Shown here piece after piece: positions 53,037 to 61,383 of a DNA stretch of 64,000 nucleotides (the stretch's first letter is position 1; each line of letters starts with the position of its first letter). Location: contig NZ_CP059557.1 in assembly GCF_022828475.1 (NCBI RefSeq), positions 2,294,001 through 2,358,000 on the forward strand, read 5' to 3'. Under the pieces are notes generated by a model, which worked only from the letters and a program-made list of their open reading frames with translations, did not search any database and was not told the origin of the DNA. The stretch comes from Saccharopolyspora gloriosae. Its GTDB lineage: Bacteria; Actinomycetota; Actinomycetes; Mycobacteriales; Pseudonocardiaceae. Both the position numbers and the translations under genes were made by a program.

Positions 53037-53213
53037 GCGGCGAAGCCGTGCCTGTATGTGCGAAGCACATAGCCCACGTCAAAAAGCCGACCACCGGCGG
53101 GTTCTCAGTGGCTTCCTCGCGAGGACAGCTTTTTCCCCCGTGGCGGAGCCACTCGGGAAAAAGATCCCGCAGCGAGGAAGCCACTGAGGTTCCGCCACCC
53201 GACCACAAAGCAA
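53037..53213 (-). repeat. Dispersed palindromic element, copy 4 (inverted orientation)
   Basis: Relative to the other copies this one is reversed. Main stem CTCAGTGGCTTCCTCGC (53104-53120) pairs perfectly with 53172-53188, the apical GTGGC/GCCAC and TTTTTCCC/GGGAAAAA stems are intact, and the conserved flanks appear as reverse complements on both sides. The accessory hairpin is TATGTGC-GAA-GCACATA (53055-53071), where copy 1 has TATGCGC/GCGCATA, a compensatory change. Located between the XRE and LacI genes. Confidence 0.85.
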
Positions 53214-53270
53214 GACGCCCCCGAAACCCCCACTGAGCAAGGCAGACGTAGGAAGGGCACTCTTGGGGGC

Positions 53271-54287
53271 ATGGTCAGCATTAAGGACGTCGCCGAACGC
53301 GCCGGAGTGTCGGTGGCCACGGTGTCGAACTCGCTCAACCGGCCGGACCGGGTTTCGGTCACCACGAGGACGCGGGTGTTGTCGGTGATCGACGAGCTCG
53401 GCTACGTCCGCAGCGAGTCCGCCCGGCAACTCCGTGCCGGGCACAGCCGCATCATCGCCTTGCTGGTGCTGGACATGGGAAATCCGTTCTTCGTGGACGT
53501 CGCGCGCGGGGTGGAGGCGGCGGCCCGCGCTGAGGGGATCGGCGTGATGTTGTGCAATTCGGGTCAGGACCCGGAGGCCGAAGCGCTGTACTTGTCGTTG
53601 TTCGCGGAGCAGCGGGTGCGCGGTGTGCTGGTCACCCCGGCCGATGTGAGCGGCGCGAATCTGGATTCGTTGCGGCGGCAGGGAATTCCGTCGGTGTTCG
53701 TCGACCGCAAGGTCGGCAGTGAGCTTTCTTGCTCGGTGGCGGTGGATGATGTCGCTGGTGGCGCGCTCGCGGTGCGCCACCTCGTCGAGCAGGGCCACCG
53801 GCGGATCGGTTATGTCAGCGGACCCGCTTCGCTGACCCAGTGCCTCGATCGGCATACCGGTGCGCGGACCGCGCTGCGCGAAGCCGGTGTGGATGAGGAC
53901 GCGTTGAGCGTGCTCGAAGTGCCCGCGCTGGACGTGGCTTCCGGGCGGGATGCGGGTTCCCGGTTGCTCGGGTTGCGTTCGCGTCCCACCGCGGTGTTCT
54001 GCGCCAATGACTTGCTCGCGCTGGGTTTGTTGCAGTCGCTGTTCGCGGCCGGTGTGCGGGTGCCGGAGGACATCGCGCTGGTGGGCTATGACGACATCGA
54101 GTTCGCGGCGGCGGCCGCGGTGCCGCTGACCTCGGTGCGCCAGCCCGCGTTCCGCATCGGACGCAAGGCGGCCGAGCTCGTGTTGGCCGAGACCGATCGC
54201 GACACCGCCGCCGGGCACGTGCATCAACAGGTGATTTACGAACCGGAGCTCGTCGTGCGACGTTCCAGCTTGCCGTCGGCCCGGTGA
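53271..54287 (+). CDS. LacI-family transcriptional regulator
   Basis: The 338-residue protein has the LacI helix-turn-helix at the N-terminus (SIKDVAERAGVSVATVSNSL, RPDRVSVTTRTRVLSVIDEL) with the hinge ESARQLRAGHSR, and a periplasmic-binding-like sensor domain (ALLVLDMGNPFFVDVARGVE, VFCANDLLALGLLQSLF, LVGYDDIEFAAAAAVPLTSV). It probably represses carbohydrate uptake; the MFS transporter gene 341 bp downstream on the same strand is the nearest candidate target. Start ATG 53271. Confidence 0.92.
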   Translation: MVSIKDVAERAGVSVATVSNSLNRPDRVSVTTRTRVLSVIDELGYVRSESARQLRAGHSRIIALLVLDMGNPFFVDVARGVEAAARAEGIGVMLCNSGQDPEAEALYLSLFAEQRVRGVLVTPADVSGANLDSLRRQGIPSVFVDRKVGSELSCSVAVDDVAGGALAVRHLVEQGHRRIGYVSGPASLTQCLDRHTGARTALREAGVDEDALSVLEVPALDVASGRDAGSRLLGLRSRPTAVFCANDLLALGLLQSLFAAGVRVPEDIALVGYDDIEFAAAAAVPLTSVRQPAFRIGRKAAELVLAETDRDTAAGHVHQQVIYEPELVVRRSSLPSAR

Positions 54288-54628
54288 ATCGGGGAGTCCT
54301 TTCGGAACGGCCTGCGTAGCCGGCGGAACCTGCACGGTTGCCGCGCTGACCGGACGACGATCGAAAGATCATTCTGAAATGTCTCTCAAAACGGACACCG
54401 TCCGCATGGATGCGCCCATGCGGGTTGCGGGACCGCCCGAACGGGGGTTCCTCGGGGCGGCCGTGCTTCGGTAACACGTTCCCTATCGGTGTTCGGCCGG
54501 GAAATCGTCCGGTCGTCTGCCGAAACGCGCGGCCGGTGACCGGCCCCGCCCGCCTCCCGTGCGCAGTCGGAGGCCCGCGAGGCGCTCGTTCGCGCGGCAG
54601 CCGACGGCGAACGACGGGAGCGCGCTCG
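54288..54628. other. Long intergenic region upstream of the MFS gene
   Basis: 341 bp with no convincing gene. It holds a GATC-GAAA-GATC hairpin (around 54359-54370), an A+T-rich stretch near 54365-54400 that is the most likely promoter, and several G+C-rich inverted repeats. A short stretch near 54317 (GGCGGAACCT) resembles the left flank of the palindromic element, but no stem follows. A LacI operator may lie here but cannot be singled out. Confidence 0.4.
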
Positions 54629-55978
54629 ATGGACACCACCGGCTCATCCGGCTCGGCGCCGAACGACGCGAGTCCCACCCGCAAGCAGTGGAAGTGGACG
54701 GCGCTGGCCTCGATGGCCTCGTACATCGACGCGGGCTCCATCGTCGCCGCGGCGGCTGGCCTGCCGCTGTGGGAGGCGTTCCTCGGGCTGGATTCGACCG
54801 TGGTCGGGCTGCTCACCGCGTTCAGTTCCAACGCGATCTCCGCGGCGATCGGGGCGCTGATCGGCGGCAGGCTCGGCGACAAGTTCGGCCGCAAGCGCAT
54901 CTACGCCTGGGATCTGCTGGTGTTCGCGTTCGGCATCTTGTGGATCGTGTTCGCGATGAACCTGCCGATGCTGTTCATCGGCTATGTCATCGTCGGGCTC
55001 GCCGTCGGTGCCGACCTGCCGACTTCGCTCGCACTGATCGCCGAGTTCTCGCCGGGGCGCTCCCGGGGGAGGCTGATCGGGGTCGCCCAGGTGGCCTGGA
55101 GCCTCGGGCCGATGGTGACCTTGCTGCTGGCGTTCGCGCTGGCCCCGCTGGGGCTGCTGGGCGTGCGGATCGTGTTCGCGCACCTGTTCGTCGTCGCGCT
55201 GGTGACCTGGTACTTGCGGCGCGGCATGGTCGAGTCCGCGCATTGGCAGCAGGCGCGACAAGCCGCGCTGGACAGCGGGAATCCGCTTGCCGCCGGGCGG
55301 CTCCGGGACGTGTTCACCGGTCGCAACCTGCGGGCGCTGGTGTTCACCGGCGGGCTCTACGCGTTGTGGAACACGGTGGCGGGCACCAACGGCGCGTTCC
55401 TGCCGTACATCCTGCAGCACACCGGGAACGTGGATCAGGCGACGAGCGTCGCGATCCAGGCGTTCAACTATCTGCTCACCATGCTGGCGGTCGCGCTGGT
55501 GTTCATGCCGATGGCCGACGGTGGCCGTCGGAAACCGTTGTTCGCCTTCGGTGCGGTGCTGCAGATCGCCGCGTTCGGCTGCTTCGTGTTCCTGCCGATC
55601 GGTGTCGGGGTGGCGATCGCGAACGTCGCGCTGTTCGGAATCGGGGCGGCGTTCGCGGGAGAATCGTTCTACAAGCTGTGGTCCCAGGAGATGTTCCCGA
55701 CGATGCTGCGCGGGACCGCGCAGGGGATCACGTTCGCGTTCGCCCGCATCGTGCTGGGCATCTGGAGCTTTCTGGTGCCGCTCATGATCGCGTCCTCGTT
55801 CGGGCTGGCGGGAATGGCGGCGATCATGATGGGGATGCTGGTGCTGTTCGCCGTCATCGGCCTGTTCGGCATGCCGGATTCGGCAGGCAGGTCACTGCAA
55901 GCGCTGGAGCAGGAACTGTCCACTTCGGGCACCGCCGAAAGTGTCGATTCCGATCGTGAAATCAAAGGCGCTGAGTGA
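54629..55978 (+). CDS. MFS transporter (sugar-type)
   Basis: The 449-residue protein has about 12 transmembrane helices. ATG at 54629 follows a GGGAG site; the open frame upstream is not protein-like. Motif A between helices 2 and 3 reads GGRLGDKFGRKRIYAWDLLV, and LPTSLALIAEFSPGRSRGRL and ELFP-like SQEMFPTMLRGTAQG segments resemble carbohydrate and aromatic-acid MFS carriers. The substrate is unknown. Preceded by a LacI regulator gene, so sugar transport is favoured. Confidence 0.85.
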   Translation: MDTTGSSGSAPNDASPTRKQWKWTALASMASYIDAGSIVAAAAGLPLWEAFLGLDSTVVGLLTAFSSNAISAAIGALIGGRLGDKFGRKRIYAWDLLVFAFGILWIVFAMNLPMLFIGYVIVGLAVGADLPTSLALIAEFSPGRSRGRLIGVAQVAWSLGPMVTLLLAFALAPLGLLGVRIVFAHLFVVALVTWYLRRGMVESAHWQQARQAALDSGNPLAAGRLRDVFTGRNLRALVFTGGLYALWNTVAGTNGAFLPYILQHTGNVDQATSVAIQAFNYLLTMLAVALVFMPMADGGRRKPLFAFGAVLQIAAFGCFVFLPIGVGVAIANVALFGIGAAFAGESFYKLWSQEMFPTMLRGTAQGITFAFARIVLGIWSFLVPLMIASSFGLAGMAAIMMGMLVLFAVIGLFGMPDSAGRSLQALEQELSTSGTAESVDSDREIKGAE

Positions 55979-56165
55979 TCGAAGGCGAACTGGATACACC
56001 TGATCGGGGCGTTTACTTTCAGTTCTTGGTGCCTTCCTGATCTGGCGGCGAAAATATGGCGTGTCGGCAATTCGCCAGACCGGCGAATGTGGTCGATTGG
56101 GAACGTTCAATCGATTCGAACCGGGACATTCGAGTTCTGGGTCGGAGAGTTGGTTCGGAGGATCC

Positions 56166-56966
56166 ATGCGTCACATTCGGGGGGTCGCGCGTGCCGTCGC
56201 GGCGACCGTCGTCATCGGAACATCCATGATCGGTGCACCGGCGTTCGCCGCGCAGGCCGACACGAACTACGTGGCACTGGGCGATTCGTTCGCCTCGGGC
56301 ACGGGCACCAGGGACTACTTCGAGGACAGCGGGGACTGCCTGCGCAGCCCCAAGGCCTACCCGCAGCTGTTGGCCGACGCGAACGGCGCCGCCTCGTTCA
56401 GCTTCGACGCCTGCTCGGGCGCCACGACCGACGACCTCAACGCGAATCAGCTCGGGTCGTTGTCCGCGGACACCACGCTGGTCACCGTGCAGATCGGCGG
56501 CAACGACATCGGGTTCGCCGACGTCATCCAGCGCTGCCTGCTCGGCAACGACGAGGGCTGCGACAGCGCGGTCTCCGACGGCGAGACGAAGACACGCGAC
56601 GAGCTGCCCGCGAAGCTCGGCGCCACCTACGAGAGCATCCGCTCGGCGGCGCCGAACGCCGAGATCGTCGTCGTCGGCTACCCGCGGATCACCGAGACCG
56701 GCGACTGCGGCATCCCGGGATTCACCGACGCCAAGCGGGAGCGGATCAACGCGGGCGCGGACGTGCTCGCCGAGGTCATCTCCGGACAGGCTCAGACCGC
56801 CGGGTTCGACTACGCCGACCCGCGCAGCACCTTCGACGGGCACGGTGTCTGCGGTGACCCGGAATGGATCAACGGCCCGAGCAACCCGCTGCAGGAATCC
56901 TTCCACCCCAACATCTCCGGCCACGCCGACGGCTACCTGCCCACGGTCGAGTCGATCACCGGTTGA
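56166..56966 (+). CDS. Secreted SGNH/GDSL hydrolase (lipase/esterase)
   Basis: The 266-residue protein has a signal peptide (MRHIRGVARAVAATVVIGTS, cleavage near AFAAQA). Block I YVALGDSFASGTGT carries the Ser, block III VQIGGNDIGF the oxyanion Asn, and the C-terminal FHPNISGHADGY the His. Six Cys (for example GDCLRSP, DACSGA, QRCLLG, DCGIPG) match the disulphide pattern of Streptomyces secreted esterases and phospholipases of this family. ATG at 56166 with GGAGGAT directly upstream. A single-gene unit. Confidence 0.93.
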   Translation: MRHIRGVARAVAATVVIGTSMIGAPAFAAQADTNYVALGDSFASGTGTRDYFEDSGDCLRSPKAYPQLLADANGAASFSFDACSGATTDDLNANQLGSLSADTTLVTVQIGGNDIGFADVIQRCLLGNDEGCDSAVSDGETKTRDELPAKLGATYESIRSAAPNAEIVVVGYPRITETGDCGIPGFTDAKRERINAGADVLAEVISGQAQTAGFDYADPRSTFDGHGVCGDPEWINGPSNPLQESFHPNISGHADGYLPTVESITG

Positions 56967-56970
56967 TGTC

Positions 56971-57009
56971 GGCGCCGGGCACCTCGCCGGGCGGCGGGTG
57001 CCCGGCGCC
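56971..57009. terminator. Terminator hairpin between SGNH and phosphatase genes
   Basis: GGCGCCGGGCACC (56971-56983) pairs perfectly over 13 bp with 56997-57009, with a 13-nt G+C-rich loop. It lies directly between two convergent stops. Confidence 0.7.
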
Positions 57010-58737
57010 TCAACTCAGCCGCGACCTGCTGACCGTCGTGAGTCCGCCGTCGTCGTCGGCGCGTTGCAGCGAGACCGTCGCGTGCTCGCCGTCGGTGTCC
57101 AGCAGGCCGACCATGTTGCCGAAGTACGGACCCGCCGACTTCGACCAGCCCAGCGGTACCGACGGCACCCCGGCTCGTCCGGCCAGCCTGCGCAGCACCG
57201 CGGCGAGCGGCCGGGACCAGGCGAACCGGAGCGGCACGGTCAGGTGCGGGGGAGTGGCGTTGTGCAGCGGCGAGCACGTCACCTGAACCACCCGGGAGCG
57301 CGACGGCGGGGTGAATTCGGCCGCCGCGAGGTAGCTGTGGTGCACGTCCCCGGACAGCACCGACACCGAAGCCGTCCGAGGCCGATCGGCCGCCGCCCGC
57401 AGCAATCCGGTGAGGCGGTCGAAGGAATCGCGGAACGCGGCCCAATGTTCCAGGTCGCCGACTTGGCGGATCCGTTCGGCGAGCTTCGGCCACCGCCCGC
57501 GTTCGGAGCAGGCCAGCTCGTTCCACGACTGCAGGTGATGCACGGCGTGCGGCAGCAGCCAGGGCAGCGAGGACGCGACCACGACGTGCTCGTCCGCACC
57601 GCTGCGAACGGGGGAGTCCGCGTCACCGGACAGGACCGGCGGGGGCGGTTCGTGGCCGATCGCGTCCGCATCGACCCGCAGCTGATCGCGCAGCCACTCG
57701 AAGTCGGTATCGGAGAGCATCGCGCGGTCGCCGCCCTCCAAGATCCGGCCTGCGCGGGTGTCCAGCACGATCAACCGCAGTGATCCCAGGTCGCGCCGGT
57801 AGCTCCAGCGCATGTTCTTGTACCGCCCGCGCGGCCCGCTGGGGCCGTGACCGCGGCCGGCCTCGGGCGCGCGGAGCTCGGTGTCTGCGGCCGCGGCGAA
57901 CTCGCGCAGCACCGGCAGCGCGTCACCGGTCCTGCCCGCGGCCAGCACCGCCAGGTAGGTCGGATCCTTGTCCAGGTCGTCCGGCCCGAGGTTGCCGATG
58001 TGCTGGTACACCCAGTACGAAATGAGCCCGCCGAGCAGGCGTTCCCGCCACCACGGCTCGGCGGCCATCGCGGTGCGCCATTCCAGCGAGGTGTTCCAGT
58101 CGTCCCGGACGTCGTGATCATCGAAGATCATCATGCTGGGCACGGTGGACAGCAGCCACCGCACCAGTGGATCGCTCCATCCGTACCGGTAGAGCGCGGT
58201 GTACTCCTCGAAGTCCGCGATCTCCTCGCCCGGCGGTTCCCGCAGGTCGCGGCGCTCCGCGATCTCCCGGCGCACCTGCGGCGCCGGTTGGTCCGCGTAG
58301 ACCTGATCACCGAGGAACAGCATCGCGTCCGGCCAGTCCCGCTCCGGCATGTCCATCAGCCGTCGCGCGCACGACTCCAGCGCGTCCGGTCCCAGCGCAC
58401 GGCGGCGCGCGGCGTCCTCGGTCGGGCCGAACCGGCACGAACCGAACAGCAGCCGCGCCCGCGTTCCGCGCGCAACCGTGCGGATCCGGCTCGGCGGGTG
58501 CGTGTCGGCGGGAGCGGGCCACACGAGCGCGCCGTCCACCCGCACGTCGTACGGCGTCGACGTGCCCGGCTGCAAGTCCCTGATCGTGACGAGCGCGTAG
58601 TGGTGGCCGCCGACCTGGAACGTGTCGACGGCGCTGCCGAGCACCTCGACCGTGCAGGCCTCGTCCAGCTCCAGCCACACCGTCGCCGACGTGTCGTCGG
58701 CGTAGCGGAGGATCGGCCCCAGCACCACATTCGTCAC
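57010..58737 (-). CDS. PhoD-like alkaline phosphatase family protein
   Basis: The 575-residue protein starts at GTG 58737 (MTNVVLGPILRYADDTSATV). An N-terminal beta-sandwich (about 1-95) is followed by a metallophosphatase domain with ARLLFGSCRF, DAMLFLGDQVYADQ, MMIFDDHDVRDDWN and SVLSGDVHHSYLA, the metal-binding Asp/Asn/His series of PhoD. No signal peptide or twin-arginine motif is seen, unlike classical secreted PhoD, so it may act in the cytoplasm on another phosphodiester. Standing alone, no Pho-box recognised. Confidence 0.87.
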   Translation of the reverse strand: MTNVVLGPILRYADDTSATVWLELDEACTVEVLGSAVDTFQVGGHHYALVTIRDLQPGTSTPYDVRVDGALVWPAPADTHPPSRIRTVARGTRARLLFGSCRFGPTEDAARRRALGPDALESCARRLMDMPERDWPDAMLFLGDQVYADQPAPQVRREIAERRDLREPPGEEIADFEEYTALYRYGWSDPLVRWLLSTVPSMMIFDDHDVRDDWNTSLEWRTAMAAEPWWRERLLGGLISYWVYQHIGNLGPDDLDKDPTYLAVLAAGRTGDALPVLREFAAAADTELRAPEAGRGHGPSGPRGRYKNMRWSYRRDLGSLRLIVLDTRAGRILEGGDRAMLSDTDFEWLRDQLRVDADAIGHEPPPPVLSGDADSPVRSGADEHVVVASSLPWLLPHAVHHLQSWNELACSERGRWPKLAERIRQVGDLEHWAAFRDSFDRLTGLLRAAADRPRTASVSVLSGDVHHSYLAAAEFTPPSRSRVVQVTCSPLHNATPPHLTVPLRFAWSRPLAAVLRRLAGRAGVPSVPLGWSKSAGPYFGNMVGLLDTDGEHATVSLQRADDDGGLTTVSRSRLS

Positions 58738-58914
58738 GCGCCTTGCATACCGCACCGGAGAGCGCGGTGAAAGCGTTCCCACTCGCGGTATCCGGTAACG
58801 GGCGTTCGGTGACCTCGTGTGGTCTGCCTGCTCACCCCGGTTGTGCGGTGTCCACCTGCTCGTCCCGCAGCCGATTCGGCTGGACGGGCGGCGCGATCGG
58901 AGGCGGCCGCCTGC

Positions 58915-59931
58915 TCAGCCGCGCACCTCGGCGATGGTCACCGGCCTGGCCGTCCTGCGGGACAGGTCGCAGGCTTCGGCGACGTACAGCGCTTCCAGCG
59001 CTTCAGCGGCCGTGCACGGATTCGGCCGGTGGCCGCCGGCGACCTCGATGAACTCGGCGAGCTCCGCGACGTAGGCATCGCGGAACCGCTCCAGGAACGT
59101 GCGGTAGGGCGGGGCTGACGGCCAGCGCACGCCTTCTTCCGCTGACGGCAGCGGTGCGCGCTCGTCGTTGCCCACGAACAACGCGCCCTGTGACCCGCAC
59201 ACCTCCAAGCGCACGTCGTGGCCTGCGCCGTTGTAGCGGGTGGCGCTGACCGTGGCCAGCAGCCCGCCGTCGAGCTCCAGGAGCGCGGCGCCGGTGTCGA
59301 TGTCGTCGCCGTCCGCGAAGAACGCCGCACCTTGGTTGGCGCCTTGCGCGTACACCGAGACGACCTCACGCCCGGTGACCCATCGCAGCGCGTCGAAGTC
59401 GTGGATGCTGCAGTCCCGGAACAACCCGCCCGACGTCGGGATGTACTCGGCAGGTGGGGGATCCTGGTCTCCGGTGACGGCTCGCAGCGTGTGCAACCAG
59501 CCGAGCCGGCCCTCCCGCACCGCGTCGCGCGCGGCGCGGTAACCGGCGTCGTAACGGCGCTGGAATCCGATCTGCACCGGTGTGCTCACCGTGTCGCTGC
59601 GCTCGGCGACCTCGCGGGTTCCGGGCATGTCCAGCGCGACCGGCTTCTCGCAGAACACCGGCACGGCACGGTCCAGTGCATGGTGGATCAGCGTCGCATG
59701 CGCGTGGGTGGCCGCGGTGATCACCACTGCGTCCACGCCTCGGTCGTAGAGCTCGGCTTCGGTGCCTGCGGCTTCGGCGGCCAGCCCTTCCGCTCGGAGT
59801 TCGCTCGCGAGCCGTTGCGCTCGTTCCGGCAATGCGTCGGTGATCCGCAAGCCGGTCACTCCGTCCAGCCCGAGCAGGATGCGAGCGTGCATCGAGCCGA
59901 TCCGGCCGGTACCGATCAGTCCTAACTGCAT
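58915..59931 (-). CDS. Gfo/Idh/MocA oxidoreductase, inositol 2-dehydrogenase-like
   Basis: The 338-residue protein has MQLGLIGTGRIGSMHARILL as NAD-binding motif, VFCEKPVALD with the catalytic Lys, and the RDCSIHDFDALRWVTG active-site segment (Asp/His) of IolG-type enzymes. It oxidises a polyol or sugar at a secondary OH. It is the most downstream gene of a leftward cluster with a sugar porter, two TIM-barrel isomerases and a second Gfo/Idh/MocA gene, suggesting myo-inositol or related polyol use. Exact substrate unknown. Confidence 0.9.
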   Translation of the reverse strand: MQLGLIGTGRIGSMHARILLGLDGVTGLRITDALPERAQRLASELRAEGLAAEAAGTEAELYDRGVDAVVITAATHAHATLIHHALDRAVPVFCEKPVALDMPGTREVAERSDTVSTPVQIGFQRRYDAGYRAARDAVREGRLGWLHTLRAVTGDQDPPPAEYIPTSGGLFRDCSIHDFDALRWVTGREVVSVYAQGANQGAAFFADGDDIDTGAALLELDGGLLATVSATRYNGAGHDVRLEVCGSQGALFVGNDERAPLPSAEEGVRWPSAPPYRTFLERFRDAYVAELAEFIEVAGGHRPNPCTAAEALEALYVAEACDLSRRTARPVTIAEVRG

Positions 59932-59965
59932 CGTCGGTTCCTTTCCGCTGATCTCCCGCCACCTG

Positions 59966-61366
59966 CTAGGCGTAGCGCTGCCGCATGTCCGTTTCCAGTT
60001 CTTCCAAGCTGCGGCCCTTGGTCTCGGGTACGAACCGGACGCTGAACATCAGCGAGCCGATACCCATCGCCGCGAACACCCAGAACGTCGCGCTGCCGCC
60101 GATGGCCGCCACCATCGGGGGGAACACCAGCGCCACCAGGAAGTTCGTCAGCCACAGCACCAGAATCGCCACGCCCATCGCGAAACCGCGGATCTTCAGC
60201 GGGAACAGCTCAGTGATCATCAGCCAGGTCACGGTGCTGACGCTGCTCTGCTGGAACGCCATGTAGATGACCATGAGCCCGAGCGTCAGGTAGCTGACCC
60301 AGCTCGCCCCGCCCGGTAGCAGGAACGCCAGTCCCAGCAGCACCAGGCATACCGTGACCCCGGCCTGCCCGGTGATCAGCAGCGGCCGCCTGCCGACCCG
60401 GTCCATCAGCAGCAGACCGACGAACGCGGCGAGCACCGAGATCGCGCCGATCGAGATGGTCGCCACGATGGACGCGACCTCGCCGAGCCCGGTCCGGGTG
60501 AGCAGCGTCGGCGCGAAGTAGATGATCGTGTTCACGCCGGTGATCTGCTGCACCACTGCCAGCCCGATACCGATGAAGAACACCCGGCGCAGCCACCGCG
60601 ACCGCAGTTCCCGCCAGCCGGAGGTGCCGGGCTCGTGGTCGTTGACGGCGGTGATCTGCGCGAGTTCCTGCTCGGCCTCGTCGTGCGAGCGGGCTCGGTG
60701 CAGCACGCCACGGGCTTCGTCGAACCGTCGTTTGCCCGCGTACCAGCGCGGACTGTCCGGCAGGAACAACATGCCCACTCCCAGCAGCACCGCCGGGATG
60801 GTCGCGAGTCCGATCATCCAGCGCCAGGCGCCCGCTTCGGCCAGCAACGCGTTCACGATGTAGGCCACCAGTTGACCGGTGACGATCATCAGCTCGTTGA
60901 ACGTGACCAGCCTGCCGCGCACCTGCGCGGGGGCCATCTCGGAGATGTACAGCGGCACCACCACCGAAGCCGCGCCCACCGCGAGTCCCAAGACCACGCG
61001 AGAGATCACCAGGATCGGGATGTCCGGGGTCAGCGCCGAGCCGAGGGTGCCCACCACGAACACCACTGCCGCGCCGATCAGCATCGGCCGCCGCCCGGCC
61101 CGGTCCGCGATCCGGCCGCCCAGCAGTGCACCGGCGGCCGCGCCGAGCAGCAGCGAACTGGTGACCAGCCCCTCGAGGAACGGGGTGAGCCCGAAGTGCG
61201 GGGTCATGAACAGCAGCGCACCGGAGATCACCCCGGTGTCGTAGCCGAACAGCGCGCCGCCCAGCGCTGAGATCACGGCGACGAGCAGGATGAAGCGCTT
61301 CGCCTTGCGCACCGCCGCGGCGTCGGCTTGCGCGCCGGTCTCGTCGTTCGAGAGCGTATTCGACAT
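59966..61366 (-). CDS. MFS sugar porter (inositol/hexose symporter type)
   Basis: The protein of about 466 residues has 12 transmembrane helices. Sugar porter signatures are GGALFGYDTGVISGAL, GGRIADRAGRRPML, FLPDSPRWYAGKRRFDEA, QQITGVNTIIYFAPTL and FVPETKGRSLEELE. The closest functional types are IolT-like inositol symporters and XylE/GalP-like carriers. ATG at 61366 or 61369 follows AAGGGCC; an in-frame GTG at 61390 overlaps the upstream gene. It probably imports the substrate of the cluster. Confidence 0.92.
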   Translation of the reverse strand: MSNTLSNDETGAQADAAAVRKAKRFILLVAVISALGGALFGYDTGVISGALLFMTPHFGLTPFLEGLVTSSLLLGAAAGALLGGRIADRAGRRPMLIGAAVVFVVGTLGSALTPDIPILVISRVVLGLAVGAASVVVPLYISEMAPAQVRGRLVTFNELMIVTGQLVAYIVNALLAEAGAWRWMIGLATIPAVLLGVGMLFLPDSPRWYAGKRRFDEARGVLHRARSHDEAEQELAQITAVNDHEPGTSGWRELRSRWLRRVFFIGIGLAVVQQITGVNTIIYFAPTLLTRTGLGEVASIVATISIGAISVLAAFVGLLLMDRVGRRPLLITGQAGVTVCLVLLGLAFLLPGGASWVSYLTLGLMVIYMAFQQSSVSTVTWLMITELFPLKIRGFAMGVAILVLWLTNFLVALVFPPMVAAIGGSATFWVFAAMGIGSLMFSVRFVPETKGRSLEELETDMRQRYA

Positions 61367-61383
61367 CATCGGCCCTTCGGTTC

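Noticed and set aside
52955-53071. Possible CRISPR-like array
   Set aside because: Repeat units are short mini-hairpins at irregular spacing with no constant-length spacers and no cas genes in the window.
54311-54340. Fifth copy of the palindromic element
   Set aside because: Only the flank-like GGCGGAACCT is present; no complementary arm follows within 150 bp.
54359-54370. GATC-GAAA-GATC as a LacI operator
   Set aside because: The hairpin is short and lacks the central CG palindrome typical of LacI-family sites; no second copy near the LacI gene was found.
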